Shown one piece after another: positions 1 through 12,763 of a stretch of 64,000 nt of DNA; position 1 is the first letter of the stretch; each line of letters opens with the position of its first letter. Position numbers and translations under genes: made by a program. The notes below the pieces were generated by a model. The model had not been told where the DNA came from. It was given only the letters and a program-made list of their open reading frames with translations, and ran no database searches. Origin of the DNA: Amblyomma americanum (Eukaryota; Arthropoda; Arachnida; Ixodida; Ixodidae); NCBI RefSeq assembly GCF_052857255.1, contig NC_135500.1, positions 108,513,701 through 108,577,700 of the forward strand. Direction: 5' to 3'.

Positions 1-366
1 TGGACTTCCGCTGTGCCTGCCCGGTTGCTTGACTTCCCTCCCGGTCTAAGCGGAGACAGCGCGCTCACGACCACCGCTACTTCGCCATGCGCCCGTTTTG
101 TGCCGTATCCTGCCATGAGTATTCTCTTCTTCCCAGTTCCTGCCCACTCTAGTCCTATTTCCCTGTCCCTTATTGTTAAATACGGGTTCTCTGTGTGACA
201 TGTGAGGAATGCGTCTATGCGACGTCGTTACTTTCTGTTTTTTTTATTCACTCTTTCCACTTGAATACGCCACCCTCCCCGTTGAAAGAAGAAACGAAAT
301 GACGCTTCAGGAATCAAAGCAAACGACATCGTCGGCGGGATGCCACTTTTGAGATTGATGACGGAT
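1..366. other. no gene recognised
   Basis: Mixed-composition sequence with pyrimidine-rich patches. Open frames here are short, overlap on both strands, and show no recognisable domain. I see no repeat or RNA gene. Confidence 0.5.
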
Positions 367-409
367 GGCGCGTTCACATTTGTCCAAAAATCCGGCGAGC
401 GAAGCGGAT
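367..409 (+). repeat. left terminal inverted repeat of MITE candidate
   Basis: 43-base arm pairing with 1022-1064 at 40 of 43 positions, seen directly. Confidence 0.75.
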
Positions 410-1021
410 TCGCTCGCCCGGAAAAATAGGACCTGTTCTCATCTGTTGGCGCCCGGGCGAGGCGGAACCGCCGCGCCGCTGCTGTTTCTCGCTTTTCCAC
501 ACACTTCCCGGCACCACGTCACCGCTCGCGGCGTACACAGATATGGTTAGAAAAGAGCATAAACCGATGCTGTCTGTGTGCCATAACCGTATGCGCGCTT
601 GCGTACGTAAACGCAGGCACATTCCCATTTTTAGTTCAGACTCGCAACAAAACACCCAGCCTAGTGGCGCCATCTGCTTGTCAGAACAGGAACTAGTGCT
701 GTCAACAAAACCGGCGCTCCTCTTAAGCCTAGCAGCGGCAGAATCGTCAATCTAAATAAAAAAAATAAAGCAAATTTATCACTTATACTTTTGATTATAG
801 ATTAGGTGAGACGAAGCGATGTATCGATGTCCGACTTATGGCCAGTGAACGCGATGAAAAAGGCCGCAACACCGACGAATTCATTCCAAGGCGAGGGGTT
901 CTGCGTCGAAGGGCGCCGCCATGTTTTTCGCCGCGGCGGCGGCGAACGCGAAAAATTTGGGTCCAGCCCGATCGCCCTCGCCGCGCCACTTTCCGCCTCG
1001 CTCGGCGTCAAAAGCGGCCGT

Positions 1022-1064
1022 ATCCGCTTCGCTCGCCGGATTTTTGAACAAGTGTGAACGGGCC
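1022..1064 (-). repeat. right terminal inverted repeat of MITE candidate
   Basis: 43-base arm that is the inverted copy of 367-409, with 3 mismatches. Confidence 0.75.
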
Positions 1065-2211
1065 CTCAGGAAGAACGTTGGAGACGTCTTCAGTGGCGGC
1101 CCCTGCCTTGAGTCCTTGTAAAATGCACGTAACTATCGTCGATGGTCCTGATATTGCTGTTTGATGCTGGTCGGATGAATTGGATAGTTGGTGTTGCTAC
1201 CGATACTAAATATTAGGAATCGCATGGTTGGCGAGCTAAATAATTTGATACGGGCTTATCAGCGCAGTTTCTTTTCGCCAGCTTCTAGAAGGGCGAAGCG
1301 AAACATGAAAATCCAGGAGGCTTTTCACTCAGCTTGGCAGGTGCATCTACCAACAGGAGGCCTCAGTATAGGAAGCGAATAATTATCGTTTCGTTTACCT
1401 TCTCCCTCTTGTGAATGCGGGAAATGTGAGCGTAGCGGCAAGTAATTGTCTTTGCTCATAACTTTCGGTTATTTTCGTGCGTACAGATGTTTCGCACGTT
1501 CAGCTGATAGCACGTACAGAGTTTTGAAATAGTTCGTAGTGACGGTACATTGTCTGCTTCTGACAGGCTTGCCCTCCCCTTTATTGTTTCCTTTTCTTGT
1601 TCTTTTCTCTTTTTGCTTCTGTGTGCACACGCACAAAGTAGAACGACGTCTGTAGATCAGTTCTTTCGCAAGGTGTACGCTGGAGGTTGTTCACCGCAAA
1701 CAGCCGGTGTAATGCGCCGTTAACCCGAGAGCCTCTCGCTCTTCTTCTCGCGTCATTCACTTTCTTTCTTTTTGTTTTCGCACTCTTCAGCGCTGTCCTA
1801 AAGACGCGGTGCTGAAACAACGCCCATGCGCGCCGAGCGGACGTGACGAAACGGTTTGTCGCGGCTCGGCTGAGCGCAACACAAAGAAATCGTCAAGCGC
1901 GCTTCAGACCGATGCTCGCAAGCGCAGGGCTCGTCTATTTACGGTCAACTTGTCAGCGCATTGTTGAGGATTGACGGCGTTCTCCTTTTTTGTTTTCCAG
2001 CGCTAGTTGAGGTTGAACAGCCTTTGTCAAAAGTTTAAAGCCCGGGAGAGTTTGCTTATAAACCGCGCATGTAGCATCTCTGGAAGTCCTGCACTCTAAA
2101 CACAAAATGAGTAAAAGAGGAGCACGTAGCGTACTCCTTTTTAATAAAAGGGAGTGTGCAAGGGGACAGTTTGTTCCCTTTCTACTCCCATGCAGGCGTT
2201 TTCGTGTTTGG
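1065..2211. other. no gene recognised
   Basis: About 1.1 kb of mixed sequence with no coding, RNA or repeat signal that I can name. Frames are short and undistinguished. Confidence 0.5.
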
Positions 2212-2223
2212 AGTCTAATCTTC

Positions 2224-2528
2224 TTTAACCCGCCGCGGTGGCTCAGTGGTTAGGGCGCTCGGCTACTGATCCGGAGTTCCCGGGTTCGAACCCGACCGCG
2301 GCGGCTGCGTTTTTATGGGGGAAAAACGCTAAGGCGCCCGTGTGCTGTGCGATGTCAGTGCACGTTAAAGATCCCCAGGTGGTCGAAATTATTCCGGAGC
2401 CCTCCACTACGGCACCTCTTCTTCCTTTCTTCTTTCACTCCCTCCTTTATCCCTTCCCTTACGGCGCGGTTCAGGTGTCCAACGATATATGAGACAGATA
2501 CTGCGCCATTTCCTTTCCCCAAAAACCA

Positions 2529-2588
<60 letters not shown>

Positions 2589-2615
2589 GTTATTATTATT
2601 ATTATTATTATTATT
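2224..2615 (+). mobile_element. Ruka-type tRNA-derived SINE with (TTA)n tail
   Basis: The head matches an RNA polymerase III promoter: an A box in CCGCGGTGGCTCAGTGG (about 2232-2248) and a B box in GGGTTCGAACCCG (about 2281-2293). The body that follows contains the tick-typical stretch around GTGCTGTGCGATGTCAGTGC and CACGTTAAAGATCCCCAGGT. The tail is an 88-bp (TTA)n run ending at 2615. The insertion is flanked by a perfect 12-bp target duplication AGTCTAATCTTC at 2212-2223 and 2616-2627, which shows LINE-mediated insertion. Known: Ruka SINEs are short, tRNA-derived and widespread in ixodid ticks, in genomic DNA and in transcripts. The intact duplication suggests a fairly recent insertion. Not expected to encode protein. 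Confidence 0.9.
2528..2615 (+). repeat. (TTA)n microsatellite tail of the SINE
   Basis: About 29 TTA units with one G interruption near 2589. It is the 3' tail of the SINE and is likely length-polymorphic. Confidence 0.9.
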
Positions 2616-2627
2616 AGTCTAATCTTC

Positions 2628-4559
2628 GGATATAGTAGGGACCAGAGTTCAATTTGCTTTCAAGAGACTTGGAAAATTTGGGGTGCAAAACGCGCAACAC
2701 GGTGCGGCCCAAAGGCTGTAAGTGAGAGACTGTTTAGTGGGATGCAGATTAGCCTGCCCAAGCCTGGCTTGTCGCCGTGCCGAGTAGTGCTGATCAGAAA
2801 ACAAAAAACAAATACGAGCACCTTCTTGCAAGCTTGTATAGTTATAGCCTCGGGTTGCCGCGTCTGCGTTGGCGAAACGAACTCGTATAAAGCGCAGCGT
2901 GTGGCTTCGCTTTCTGCTTTATAAAGCAAGGCGCGAGCTAACGGCACTCTGCTTTACCGTACCTCGAAGCACTGTGGAAGCTGCGGCTCGCGTGAGCTAA
3001 TGAGGTGCCAGTTCATCAAGGTGACTGTATGCATAAGAATAGTAAGTGATTGGCCTGGAGCGTGGCTGCCGACCGATGCCAACCGTTGTCACGCGGAGAC
3101 GCATTCGTGAACTGTGCTCGACACTCCGCTTTACGTTTAAGAGTGTTGCATTGCTACGAAAAATAATAAAGTAAGACTCTTGACCTCCTATTGAAAGCAC
3201 GTAGTTAATAATAATTACTGCCTTATTACGCATGCAAGATATATACTTCTTGCATGTGGTCAGACAGCCAACTATAACATAACCAGTCTGCCTTGAAATG
3301 TAGTTGTGTTAGTCTGAAGCATTCATACAGGGTCTCCGTATTAAAGCGCTTGCAGAGCCAATCGAAAAACATTTCAGGCAGAGTGGAAACAAATCGTCAG
3401 TTTCCTGCGTGCTCTCGTTCGCGGCACCTGCTCAAGGGTTTATGCATTTAAAAACACCAAACCCGATTCTTGAAGTGCTCCCGGCAGACATTTCTCACTT
3501 CGTGCGGCGTGGGCATCTCATGTGACCTTTTTCTCGCTCGAGTCTGTGCCTCCGTTTCACTTCCTGCCCAGAATACCCTGAAAGCGCTCGAGTTCCCCTG
3601 TGACGTCACAAGTGTCCCCCATACCAGACAGGCTCGAGTTCGGCTGCGGATTCCCACACGCTCCTGGGCGAACTATAACCGTTCCTTGTACGTGACCTCC
3701 GTTTCGGTCGCCACACGTGACCCAGCGCTCTAAACAAGAAACTAGACGGAAGAAAGTGAGAGACGCGTGAATTGTCCCAACGGGGGCCGCGCGGACGCCT
3801 GCCAGCGCAGCGGGAGCGCTTCCATTCCCAGGTAAGGTGGTGTACACGTGCAACCGTTGGAATTCTCATATAGGCCGATCCCTCGAGCGCTCGCAGCGCC
3901 CCGCGTCTTCGGGCGGAAAACGAGAGCGTAAGCGGCCCGGTGCCATTCGAACATACCATTTATGGCGTTCCTATACAACCCAGCAGGGGGGGGGGGAGGC
4001 AGTGGCAACCCGTAGCTTACTTCCCCGGTTAACGTCAAAAAGGAAGCGAGGAATGCGAGCGAAACGAGCTCTGCCCGCAGACCGGCCAGCAGGGTCAGAG
4101 CTGCGCATGACCCAACGTCGTTATATGGGGACCCCGATTGAACGGTGACCCGGACTGCCTATACGCTTGCGGCTCGTTTGTGCTGGAAAGCTGCGCAAGC
4201 CAGTTTGGGTTCGATAGAAGAGGGGGGAAACGCGAGGTAGAGCTACACGGAACAGAAGTGGGACACTAGGGTACTTCTTGACGAAAAAATAAATATACAG
4301 CTGCTGTATTCACGCCGCAGTGCCACATTTGAGAGCATTGGCACGATGACCACTTCAAACGTATACCTTCTTCATAGTGTTTGATTCAGTGGCTGGTGCA
4401 GGCCGCCTATGTGGCGTCCCGATGAAGCTGGCTAAAGAAAACGGCATACTCGGCGAATTTCGTTGATACACTGCCTTCCATACGCTCGGGCCCAGCCCAA
4501 AAATTTAGAGCAGGATCGTATAGACGCCACTGCAGGGCCCGGAACGCACCAAGTCATCT
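2628..4559. other. no gene recognised
   Basis: Nearly 2 kb with only short overlapping open frames. It contains a CRE palindrome (3599-3610) and an 11-base G run (3986-3996). The frames between 3450 and 4150 occupy both strands and match no family I know. Confidence 0.5.
3599..3610. promoter_or_regulatory. full CRE palindrome (TGTGACGTCACA)
   Basis: Perfect 12-base palindrome containing the CREB/ATF site TGACGTCA. Whether it is used is unknown, since no transcription start or gene is seen beside it. Confidence 0.3.
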
Positions 4560-5440
4560 GAAATCGTGATTTAACACTCGTGCGTGGAACGACCGTTGTG
4601 CGTGAGCGTTCCGCGCCGCTGCAAGCTGCACCTTTGCTTCGCGTGTTCCCTCGCTGGCAGGGAGACCTCTCCATCTCTCTCCTCTCGCGTTATCGCCCAT
4701 GCTCCGAGAATCCATCGGAGCCGGGTCCCCGCGAGCCAATTCTCTTGCGAAGAAAGCGCCCACACCGCGGCTGCATTGCCACGACGATTGAGTCATTGAA
4801 TCTGACGGCTGGCGTGGCGAGCCGATCGTTCTTGCCTATACACACCGTGGGCTCTGAAAATGCCGACGAAAAGTATCCGCCCCTTCTAGGCGGTGCGATC
4901 GCGTTGTACACACGCGCTATAGAAGCCCTCGTCCCGGGGCAGGTATCCGAGCGAACTGCGCAAGGCGAAGGCGCGCGCAGGGCAGTTTGGCAGCGCATTA
5001 TTATTCTCTCCCAGAGCAGCTGGAATGCCAGCCGCCGTTCGGCGCCGACACAGTGCAGGCCGCCAACACCGTCGGATCTGTGTAACGGGGCTCCGATGCC
5101 GTGGAGGAGGCCCCATGCACCGAATGGCTGCTGGCGAAACGGGCCCCTTTCGTAAGAAGCCGCCTTCTTTTTCGTTATCACGCCGCCTTGCGCGCACGCC
5201 GAAGGAAGCCGCCGGCTGCGGCGCCGAGTCAATGTCCGCAACTAGGTCGCTCCAGCGACTGCGGCGTCGGCTGGGGGAGCTCCAGCGTCGACGCCGGCGG
5301 CCTACTTCGAAGCCCCTGCATGGGAGCAGGCTGGCTGCCGCTCGGAGTCATACACGAGACAAGAGCCACTGCACGGGCTCCGAGCTGTGTTGGCAACAAC
5401 GGACGAGGATACGTCGCATATTGAAGCTATGATGGCAGCG
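4560..5440. other. GC-rich, CpG-rich island without recognised gene
   Basis: A GC-rich block carrying long frames on both strands at once (for example 4580-5155 plus and 4690-5241 minus). This is expected by chance where stop codons are rare. No domain, signal peptide or convincing splice-site pair was found. A CpG-island promoter or unannotated exon cannot be excluded. Confidence 0.4.
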
Positions 5441-8400
5441 GGCGTCTAGTCGGTTTCGTTCGCGTTATTTGAAGCGAACCAGTAAAAGTGCGCAAAGAGA
5501 ACGAGACGAAAGGCAGACAAACACATAAGCATATACAAGGCGCAGATGTGTTCTCCTCGAGTTTTACTCGTTCGCTTAAAATGAACCAACTAGCCTGCCG
5601 GAATGGCCGACGTTGTTTGAGTACCAGGAAGCCGCCTGAAGGCATGTCATTCGTCTCTATTAAGGGAGGTCTCACAGACGAGAGCTTTTTAAAGAAACAC
5701 GTGAACGGTCCGACCTGGGAGTTCGAAGCGAAGAACGTACACTGGCTGTCGGATAGAATTCGACATCGGGTGCCATAGCAAGGTTTGCTGCTGGCCGAGT
5801 TGGTTGGTTGCGACCGTTCGAAGATGTGCCTACGCCTTGCACTCGTCCGTCGTTTGCTTGCAAGAGCTGCTTTTTTCAGAATGCCATAGCCTTCACTAAA
5901 CCGTCATGTACTCGAATCCTTGAAGAGGGCGGCGCCAACGACGCTAGCGGCGCCTTCGGCTGGAGGCTTGGAAATCTACCATTTTTTATGCTCACAATAA
6001 TCGTTGAGGACGATGAGCGTCATTTGAAATGGGGCACTCGACTTGTGCGAAGCCAATGTGTCATGATAATTTTATCAGTCACGAAATTTCGCGACAGTCG
6101 TGAAAATTACGCTCAAGTTCTTAGCTTCTCAATATACCTGGTTAAGAATGTAACGGTATACGGTGGCATCTGCGTAGCATAAAAGTGAAGAATTTAATCA
6201 CGTGTTTTAGGTTACACACAACACTGTCCCCCTCTTCGTAATTAAATGCATGAACATGCCAGGTTCTCTATGACCTCTGCTCTACACGCCGAGCCCAGCA
6301 TCCACGTTAATGAACGACCTGTCAAGGGAACGACGCCTCTGATTATTACTCCGCAGGCCGGACAGCATTGAGACAGCCCTGTCCGCACGCAAGTGTTACA
6401 TCAGATCGAACGGTGAACTTTCCGGGTTCTCGCAGCGTGTCGCTTCCTGTCGTTCGCTCTGCGGTTTCTTGAGAAAACGCATCGCTCGATCGGCACGGGC
6501 GCGCACACGTCTGTGCATCGAACAAGCGATATCTAACGGTTTCACTCGTCCGCACACAAGACCACAAAGTCAAGCACGACGCATTTCCGGCAGCTCACAG
6601 CTCCAGCGTGTTCACAGCACGCTGCGAGTGCTCGAAATACTCCGTCGGAGAGTTCACCTTCCGCCTGCCTTTACAGTCTCGGCGACTGATTGATTGCACG
6701 CGATGTATTGATCGTAACTCCCGATAGTGGCGCAGCGGTAGTAGTACGCTCTCGAACAGCTCGACACTGGCTGCCGAGCACGACCGAAGGCAGCACGCGA
6801 TGCCGCAAGCCGTCAATCAGCGCTTCTCGAAGCGTCCTCGATGGCGAGGCACAGCCCGACGTGCCAGGTCGCGGCTGTGCATGCATTGCGGCGGCAACAA
6901 CTGTTGTAGTGGCAGCAGATAGAGAGATGGAGCGTGCTGTTAGCGAGGCGATGGGGGGACGAGTTTGTATGGCACGCCACAGAGCTAGAGCTGCATTGAC
7001 GGCCCATTGATGTCTCGATCCAGCGTCATGGGTTGCAATGGAAGTGCGTGTTTGCCCCGGAGCAGCGACTACTTCCTCGGCTGTCTTTACTCTTCATTTG
7101 TGCGGTCTTATCTCCAGCAACCATGTGGTCGCTAGCGCCGTGGTGTTGTCTGCGCTACACGAGAAAGCCGTCGGTAGTGTGGGGAGGCACGCCCCGGCTG
7201 TCTTGCCACACGAGGCCATGTCGCCTTGTGTCTGTACAGAGTTACTAAACATATTATAATCAGCGCAATATTTTCTTGTACTACTTCATTTTCGTTGAAG
7301 GCGACAGCATTTGACAGTTTGGTCCTTCAGATGGGCCGTTATGACGCACGGATGATATGTCGACTTCGCGCCAGACTGTGCCGCTTATCTGTGTCTTTAT
7401 GTCTGTTCCGTGTAACCTTACTTCCGGTGCGGCCATTTCCCACTCTCAGAGCGAATGTGTCAAATACTTTCACTTTTTGGCGTGAAGGTGATGCCTGCAA
7501 ACATATCAAACAGAACCACCGAGTCTGAGGCACTCATGCTCTCCTTCCATCCGTTCCTCGCCTACAATCCATCCACATGGCGCAAGCGGAATCGGTCACG
7601 AGCGACGTCTTAAACTATAGGCCCGATCCCCGCTCTCCTGTTGAGCCACCGTCACCTCCAACGTGCCTCGAATCGGAAGCAGTGGCATTCTGTGCCTTGG
7701 AAACCAATCCTACACCCCGCGTGATTACTCCATGGACGCCGTGCCACTGGAACGCTGCATGCCACTCACCAAGACCATTTTCTTGCGGCGGCGTCGAGGA
7801 ATGTGCACTGTTTCCCCGGTCCCCACTCTTGCCAGGAAGCGGGCCAGAAGCCGCCCGAAGCGAAGTCGTGACCGCAGCGGCGGCGTGAAGGCGTTGTGCC
7901 GCATTCGGCTCTGCTGTGGCGAGGGCTGCCCGCTCCCAGAAGAAGGTAGCTGGTGAGACATTAGTGCCGCCCACTGGGATACCCCTGCACTGCGGGCTGC
8001 CCAGAGCTTGAATCCTTAAGCGACGTGTAGAACGGGGCTACGCGGACTCTTTCCTGGCCGTCATTCCATCGGGTGGCCGACGCCCTAAACTGAACGGCAC
8101 CCCTTCCTCGAAGCTTTCGTGTTTAATACATTTGTTTTGCACTCCAATGGATGTGAATCTGAGCCTGTTTCCTAGTGTAATCGCCAGTCGCATGCAAGCG
8201 ACAGGGTTTTGATTTTTATGCACGGAAGTGCGTCGCTCCACCGCTCAGCACAAGGGTGGCACAGACTGTACAAGCCGCTTCCTTCTCCAGACCATTTTCT
8301 TTTGCCCCTATAAAGACAGCCGTGCGATGTCTGAATTGGCATCGCAATGTCTTGCTCGCCTCCAGGAACTGAACAGCTTCGCCCACTGGACCTGCGCGAT

Positions 8401-11253
8401 TTACTATGGCAACCACTTTATTGTTCGCCTCGTGGTCCGCCAAATGCAGTGGCCGAAGGAGCCGCAAAACTGCGCATATGCGAGCAGGGGCAGCATTTAA
8501 GGCAAGCATGGGCGACCGCTCATTCTCTCGACTGTCCCGGAAGACCAGGAAGTGGCGGCGCCGGAGAGGCACCGTACACGCTAAGCTTTCCGGTTGGCGT
8601 CCCTTGTCGCGACGACCGCGTAACTGTGGACTGCACGTGTTCGCCAACCAAGTGGCGTCGTTTCGAGGCCTACCACTTCCGATAAAGAGCGGCATCACCA
8701 CGCACGGGGGAAAATAGAACCCGTTAGGCCCTGCGGCGCGGATTACATGTTCAAGGAGGACCAGACGCCCTCTTTTATATTTTCTTAGTACAGCGTTAGG
8801 ATAGGTATAAATAAAAGTTGTGCTGCTTTATACAGCAGTCATCTACTAGCGCTTGAAGTGCAGATACGTTCGAGGCGGATTAGACTTCCTTTAAAAGAGA
8901 TGCTCCGAATGACCATCTATCGGAGAGTATGACAGGCCATGCAGGGTGTAAGTTCGCAGTGCGAATCTTCCTAGCAGATCAGAAATAAATTGCTAGCTGA
9001 TAAAGCTGCAAAAAAAAAAAAAGACGGAGGTTCTGTTGAAGCAGTATGTTTTTAATCGTTCGTCATCTGGTCTGTTCAGATTTGTTGTCGACGGTGCTAG
9101 GCAATCCTACCTTGCTAAATACCGCAAGCATTTGAAATGTTCCCCGGTCATTTCAGGAGGGTCATCTGCTGAGGGAATCCTGCGCAGTGTTCTAGCGAAA
9201 GACACAGTAACCGTGACTGCTGTTATAGCATGCTCCTATGAGTCCGCTAGTCGAGTACATTCTGACCTGTACTGGTGTTCCTATTTCTGTCTGGAGATGC
9301 TGATCACGCAGACCAGTTTCTCAGCATCCTCACCCCCTGCATCCAGAGAGTACGTTATCCGCAACATAAGGACTACAAGTTTGCTTTCCACCTCCACAAC
9401 TTCCGGCTGTCGTTTGCTTACTGTTTCTTCAGCACTAGGCACGCCATACTTCCACCAATGTCTCTGCTTAATGCCTGCGATGAGGTGCGGTCCCTATGGC
9501 TGGAGGTATTCATCCGTATTCGTTTCTTCGGCGTGGCCCTTTTTTGTATCACAACACTCGTTATGTGCGATAAACCACGCTCCTCCACTGTGCACTTTCA
9601 CCTCCATCGTGGGCAGGCGCAGGCACTGCAACAGATCGCTGCAATGGCATCATCGTCTTCGCAACCTCCCAACTTCGCCCTTAACTTCCCCACTGGTAAC
9701 GCCCACCCCCTCCTAACCCCTTCCTCCTAGCCGACCCTCGCGTGGAGCAAGGTGTGAGGTGTACTCACTGAAGGCGCGCTATAGGCCGCTTCGTGATCGA
9801 AGAACTCGTGCGTGCTCCAGCGTCGGTCGTATCGCGCAGCCGACCATGACCCAGAGTAACCCAAAGATGGCGACGCCGAACCCTTGGCGGCGCTCCACTC
9901 CATCAGAAGAGGAAAAGAAAAGTTAAGCACAAACGCTGGGTGCTGCGTATACGACCGCTTCGATGCGTGCGCGCATCTAGCTGCTCGGTCCGTGCCAAAC
10001 GAGGTTCATCCTCTTTTCGTGCCTCTGCCTGTAGAACCCCCGGCCACCACCACCGCTTCTACTTCCTCCTTCGGCGCCCGCTCCTTTTCGTCTCCACTTC
10101 TTCTCTCTTTTCTTGTATATTCAATCAGGCTGGCTCTCCAAACACGCCACTTCCTCTTTCACTCTCATATTGCCCCGCGCTTGGTATGCGGGCGCAGCTT
10201 CTTCTTTGTTTGTTTTTAGAGTGAACGGAATAACCTTGGATTTGTTTCCCCAATGCTGACCCCGTTTCGCTGTTTTCTTGGGCCTGCTCGCACGTATGTG
10301 AGCACAAACATGCGGCCGCCTCAGTCGCGCTGGCTCCAGATGGAAGCCACCTACCGCCTCCAGCTCACTGTTGAGGATGGATTTAGGACTACCACGTGAC
10401 GTCGCCGGAATTCGTCAAGCGTTCAGACGCGTTGTTGCACGAGTAGAGCTGGTTTCTTTGCGTCGGCAAGGTACTCATGTTAGGAGCTTCCGGGTGTCAC
10501 GACCCTTATGGGAACACCAATAATAACAATAATAACGCTAATGCCAACACAAATAGTTGCCCGTGTGACCACTACGTCGTGTGGCGCTGTAGCCCTTGAT
10601 AACTGTGGGCAAAGATTGCGTTTCGGCTTCCTCTTTCAGTTTTCAGGTAATCCTGGTCGTATGGCCAAACTGAAAGCAGCGGCTTAACACTTCACTTGAT
10701 TGTTAAAGGACGCCTAGGCTAGTTGGCGTGTACGTACAGAGTAGTGCACAACATCTCAAACCTGAGCAGTCTTCCAGAGAAACGACAGTTAAGTCGTGCA
10801 TGCCTGCTCATTAGCTTACAGTGCTACCACAACCAGTCTGAAGGGCACAAAGTACTACGTCTCCGATATCAAGCGCGTCCCAGTGCCATTATAATTGGTC
10901 TTTCCAAGGAGCGACGACCCCATTAAAATTTCTAACCGCAAGGCCCTTGGCTCTTTATACTAGGCTACGAGGGACTCGATTTAGCCAGAACTAGGGCAGT
11001 GCTGAAAGTTAAGCACGCTCTATATCCACCCCCGCTTCTATCTATTCTTCTCTCTTCCTCTTCCTCACTGCTTGACCACTGCTTTTTTTTTTTCACTTCT
11101 TCAGGAATGGCTTGAGTTTTATTTGTTTCTTGGGGCGCGTTTGTCCACAATGCACGCTGCGTGAAGCAACCGTAGCTGCGCGTTAAGTCTCAAGGGCATA
11201 GCGACCACAAAAAAAGTTAAAGAGGACTCTTAAGCTGCGTCTTCAGGGTGTGA
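5441..11253. other. no gene recognised
   Basis: About 5.8 kb. The longest frames are 9036-9716 (+, 226 codons) and 8216-8701 (-, 161 codons). The first is rich in Ser, Thr and Cys, the second shows no motif, and each is shadowed by frames on the other strand or phase. Short A runs occur near 9010. I see no RNA gene or clear transposon here. Confidence 0.45.
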
Positions 11254-11958
11254 CCCGATAGCGTTAATGGGTTAATTCTTATTTACGCAGAATTGGTCAT
11301 TCTCAGTTTTACATTCATAGATCCCTGTGAGCCCTCATACCACTCCTGGCGCAGTGGTGCAGCGGTTAAGCGATGCGCCACTGCCCTGCGATGGCCGGTG
11401 CTGCCACCAGTGGGCCTCGGGCGACACAGGTTGCTCTTCCCGAGCGACCAATCATCAATTTAACAGCCACCTGCCACGGTGTGCAGTTTGCTCACGATCC
11501 GGTGGGCAGGTTGTGATGATGCCGCAAGGTAACGTGACCTAGATGGCCCACGTTCCCCCTAGGTTGCTTTTCTGGGGATTTTACAGCGACAGCTGTTAGG
11601 CGCCCGTCCCTGGCTTTGTCGCCGTCGGCGTAACCGGTGGGTGCGTTAATGACAATCACCCACTGCCTGGATGCCATTAATGCACCCACCTGTCATTAGC
11701 GCACTCCCCTTATGTCATTGTCAACCTGGGTCGCATAAGCCTACGGGTGGCTCTGTTTGGAACAGCCACCTGCCATTGCAGGGGTGCATCACATGACTAC
11801 TAGACCAGTGGTCACGTGACTAAACGCCTAAACAGCTATCGCTGGCTCTCGAGTTACATAGTCACAACCACCTTGTGGGTTTTTTTCGTGGATTTTTCGC
11901 TCACGGTCAACGACGCCGACGACGCCGGCATGAGCTCCTTAACGCTATCGCGTTAAAA
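11254..11958 (+). mobile_element. dispersed repeat with short TIRs, longer copy
   Basis: A second, inverted copy lies at 31618-32022. The shared core starts CTCCTGGCGCAGTGGTGCAG near 11344. It continues through CTTCCCGAGCGACCAATCAT and GGTGGGCAGGTTGTGATGA to AACGCTATCGCGTTAAAA at the end. The ends are inverted: CCGATAGCGTTAATGG at the start against TTAACGCTATCG at the end. This copy carries about 300 bp of extra interior sequence with its own inverted repeat (11639-11651 with 11675-11687) and a re-used AACAGCCACCTGCCA block near 11461 and 11760. The TGGCGCAGTGG stretch is close to a pol III A box, but I see no B box at the right distance. No transposase is visible, so it is probably a non-autonomous DNA transposon. 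Confidence 0.65.
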
Positions 11959-12763
11959 TTCACGCCGCTTCACCTGAACCTGTCTCAGATAAATCTCTCG
12001 GGCTGAACCCCCGATACATTCCCAGTCCCGCTGCATTCCTGTCCAGGTCCGTTTAATGCAGCTTTCTTTCTATTTTGTTCTCTCGGTCTCACAGTTTGCC
12101 CGCCATCCAAATTACGTGACCAGCGCCTGCAACACGTTCTGTTCGCGCATTTTTCACTCGCCGCCACCAACCACCGGGCAAGCGTAGCGCTCGCTTAAAA
12201 GCCCTAAAAGCGCGCCAAACACGTGGGTGAACGGCGCAGGTCGCGATGCGTATCGGGCGCAACACCCTTTTGCCGTGCCGTTCCGCTACGTTGTGCACAG
12301 AACACTCAGGGGATCGTACGGTTACTTTTCGTTTTCTTTTATATATACACGCACCGTATACACAGAGAGCGAGGCCTATTCGCGAGAAGAACCTGAACGT
12401 GCGGCAGCGTTGAAGCGCAGCGCCAGAGCTTACGGAGTGGGGAAAGAAATGCGTATTTTCCCTTTTCGCGGCTAGTGTTTATACAAACAGGGCTGCACGC
12501 TACGCGGACCGTGCGCTCAACTGGCTGACTCGTGCAGACGCGGGTACGCGTTCTGGTGCAGTGCCACACTGCTGGGTTGCCTCCGTGGGTAGCTGGGTGT
12601 AGCCCACTGGAATGCAACGTGTGGTAGCGTACGTAGTACATCCAGGTAGGTGCACGTGCAACGCGACCTGGAGAAATGAACTGCCTAAGGTTCAAAGACC
12701 GCGCCGTTTGCAGTCGTAACTATAAGGGATTTCGTAAAGGTTGCAGTGTGTGTAAGGTTAAGC
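11959..12763. other. no gene recognised
   Basis: Mixed sequence between two repeats. Frames are short and overlapping. A TATATATAC stretch lies near 12340. Confidence 0.5.

Larger units (their letters stand above)
367..1064. mobile_element. MITE-like element with 43-bp terminal inverted repeats
   Basis: Positions 367-409 and 1022-1064 are inverted copies of each other with 3 mismatches in 43 bases. Both ends start outward with GGC(G/C)CGTTCACA and contain the block ATCCGGCGAGCGAAGCGGAT. The roughly 610-bp interior has only overlapping chance frames and no transposase motif, so the unit would be non-autonomous. Ends of the GGGCCCGTTCACA type are seen in some PIF/Harbinger-like elements, but that assignment is inference. 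I could not find a clear target-site duplication next to either end. The inner part of the left repeat also folds on itself (GCGAGCGAAGCGGATTCGCT). Confidence 0.6.

Noticed and set aside
2347..2622. Poly-leucine frame
   Set aside because: Translation of the SINE body and its TTA tail.
6721..6755. A-box-like GTGGCGCAGCGGTAG
   Set aside because: No B box at a suitable distance and no tRNA fold, so not called as tRNA or SINE.
9036..9716. 226-codon plus frame
   Set aside because: Ser/Thr/Cys-rich without motif; an overlapping frame in another phase (9275-9730) is equally open.
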